Shown here in pieces: positions 62,299 through 64,000 of a DNA stretch of 64,000 nt. The stretch comes from Montifringilla adamsi (Eukaryota; Chordata; Aves; Passeriformes; Passeridae). Under the pieces are notes generated by a model, which saw nothing but the letters and a program-made list of their open reading frames with translations, ran no database searches and had not been told where the DNA came from. A program made the translations under genes and the position numbers. The stretch's first letter is position 1. Each line of letters starts with the position of its first letter. The DNA is taken from the NCBI GenBank assembly GCA_017590115.1, contig JAGGNK010006471.1, forward strand, positions 321,137-385,136, in the 5' to 3' direction.

Positions 62299-63889
62299 AT
62301 AGAAACTGTACCATTTCACCCCCTTTTGAAGTTTCTCTGTGGTTAAATTACTTGCCTTGAGGAAAGAGTTAAACTCTGGACCCTCTTGGCCAGACAGGTT
62401 CCCTAGCCACACCACACCTCATTTGGAGCAGAATTAACCAGCCCATGGGAAAACAAGGAATACCTTAGACATGGCTCATGAGTCTGAAGCTCTACCACTA
62501 TACATGCAAACATGTTCAACACCACCAGTGTCAGAATCATCTGGATCAAGAATAAAACATCTCTTCTTTCCCCCACTACAGTGAGGGAGAATGGAAGAAC
62601 TCTGCCCTTCAGAATCCATTCCACATTTCACCCAGCCCAAGGGAAAATGCATCACAAATGCAACACAACCCACCTTTGTGAAATTCAGTATTATGCTTCA
62701 AGTCAAGCTCCCTTTTACACTCTTAACTGCATTGTTTCTTCACAAAGTGGTCATCAAAGGCAAGAATAGATCCCGAGTTCTCTAGACTTACTCTGTAAAA
62801 TAACTGTCTCAGAATACAGAAAGTTTGAAATTCAATACCCTCATGAAGGAGACACCAAAAAACCTAGCTGCGCTACTTCCCCGACCCATATTTCTCATCA
62901 TTAAGAAGCTTCTTCTCCATCTCCTATCAGAGTAAGGGGAAATTGTGACAAGAAATTTCATGCTTTACTGAATCAGCACTCTGCATGAATATACATATCA
63001 AAGATGAATTTCAAGCTGGATAGAACTCTTTTATGCACTAAAATCAAAATTAATGAGAAGCCTACATTTATGCAAACATACTGTTAAGATTTAGATATGC
63101 AATTTCCTATATTAAGAAAACTGCACCAGTAGCCACTGTCCACACAGGAATTTACATGCAATCATTTTGCTCTCACATCCCAAGCGATAGCAGAAAATGT
63201 AATGTTGCCTGAAAACTTAGAATTCCTTAACTGATCAGAGCCTTCTTCTTTGAAATCAGCAAGCGTATATACTCAATATGTCCTGAAGAAGTTCTACTTA
63301 AGAACCCAAACAATTTGTCATATAATAAATCTCCTTATGAAAATATTTCAGAGTCCCATTACTGCTTTTATCCATGAAATCTATCAACACTACCATCCCA
63401 TTGCACTACCACCAGCAAGCAATTTACTCCTACGCTCTGCAACTCAGATTTTTCACAATGTTGTTTATCTTATTAATGTAACAAATTTAACTCTACACAT
63501 AAATACAATGTATCTACATGCTTATAAATTTTTATCTTTTTGATCTTTGTATCCAAATTCTGCAATTTTTTTTGTATCTACATTGTCCAAAGTTCATGAA
63601 TATCTAAAACATAATTTAGAAAGGCTGGGAAGGACTATCAACTCAGATTTCTTTCTACAGGCACAAATTCTATGCAACTCTTCAGTCCAGAGCTCAGTAT
63701 CTCATCCTTGTTATTCTTTACCATTCTGTCAATTTTTGTCATTCATTTATAGGAATGTGTCTAATGGGGAATTGTTTCTTCAAGGGCACACTACACTGAA
63801 TTCAGAGAGGAAATGCTGACATTGTCATGTGTCATGACATTTTTCCAATTGGTTACTGTAAACTACCTTTAAAAACAGATTATTTTCGA

Positions 63890-64000
63890 GCACTAGGTCC
63901 AGGGGTTCTGACAAGCAGTGGTTGTGGCTAGCGGTGGGGTGGCCGGGAGGGCTGTGCTGGCGCCTTCCCAGCTGTCAGCTCCACCCATCTCCTCACGGTT
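63890..64000. other. GC-rich edge of the window
   Basis: Composition shifts to GC-rich with several CpG (for example AGCGGTGGGG, GGCCGGGAGG, TGGCGCC). It could be the start of a CpG island or another repeat; too little is visible to decide. Confidence 0.3.

Larger units (their letters stand above)
58491..64000 (-). other. APC: APC 5' intron (at least 5510 bp), upstream exon not seen
   Basis: AT-rich with no recognised repeat family until the edge. It has a 10-bp perfect hairpin at 62273-62298 and a GC rise over the last 110 bases. The upstream untranslated exon and promoter are not recognised. If its length is like the mammalian intron they lie outside the window. Confidence 0.7.

Overview
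This window is a piece of a bird nuclear genome, probably a passerine. It carries one protein-coding gene, APC (adenomatous polyposis coli), on the minus strand. All 15 coding exons are present: the start codon is at 58472-58470 and the stop codon at 45-43. Fourteen introns separate the exons, and every junction is a GT..AG pair that joins in frame. The spliced CDS is 8526 nt including the stop, giving a 2841-residue protein, almost the length of human APC (2843). Exon sizes from 5' to 3' are 135, 85, 202, 109, 114, 84, 105, 99, 379, 96, 140, 78, 117, 215 and 6568 nt. From memory these equal the mammalian sizes except for the last exon. The bird assignment rests on diverged CR1 LINE 3' ends, passerine-type LTRs, the absence of recognisable SINEs, and compact introns.

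Layout, left to right on the + strand, which is 3' to 5' for the gene. Positions 1-42 are the first bases of the 3'UTR, with an A23 tract on the sense strand. Positions 43-6610 are the giant last exon. It encodes the end of the armadillo domain, the 15-residue and seven 20-residue beta-catenin repeats, three SAMP axin-binding motifs, the basic region, the SxIP EB1-binding motif and the C-terminal PDZ ligand. Positions 7024-13807 hold exons 14 to 9 (armadillo repeats). Positions 16304-35084 hold exons 8 to 4 (linker and coiled-coil region). Positions 40843-42052 hold exons 3 and 2. A 16.3-kb intron then leads to the start-codon exon at 58338-58490. Positions 58491-64000 are 5' intron. The promoter and first untranslated exon are not recognisable and probably lie beyond the right edge.

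The introns contain a 1.35-kb LTR-like element with a 4-bp target duplication (25051-26398), a second LTR (43347-43984), three CR1 fragments, microsatellites, two assembly gaps, and several near-perfect inverted or tandem repeats. The most striking repeat is a perfect 21-bp hairpin at 17700-17744.

I found no second gene, no RNA gene and no undescribed multi-gene system. The most informative observations are a conserved internal splice acceptor in exon 9 that would give the short APC isoform, the hairpin triplet, and a probable assembly duplication around the gap at 38962-39008.
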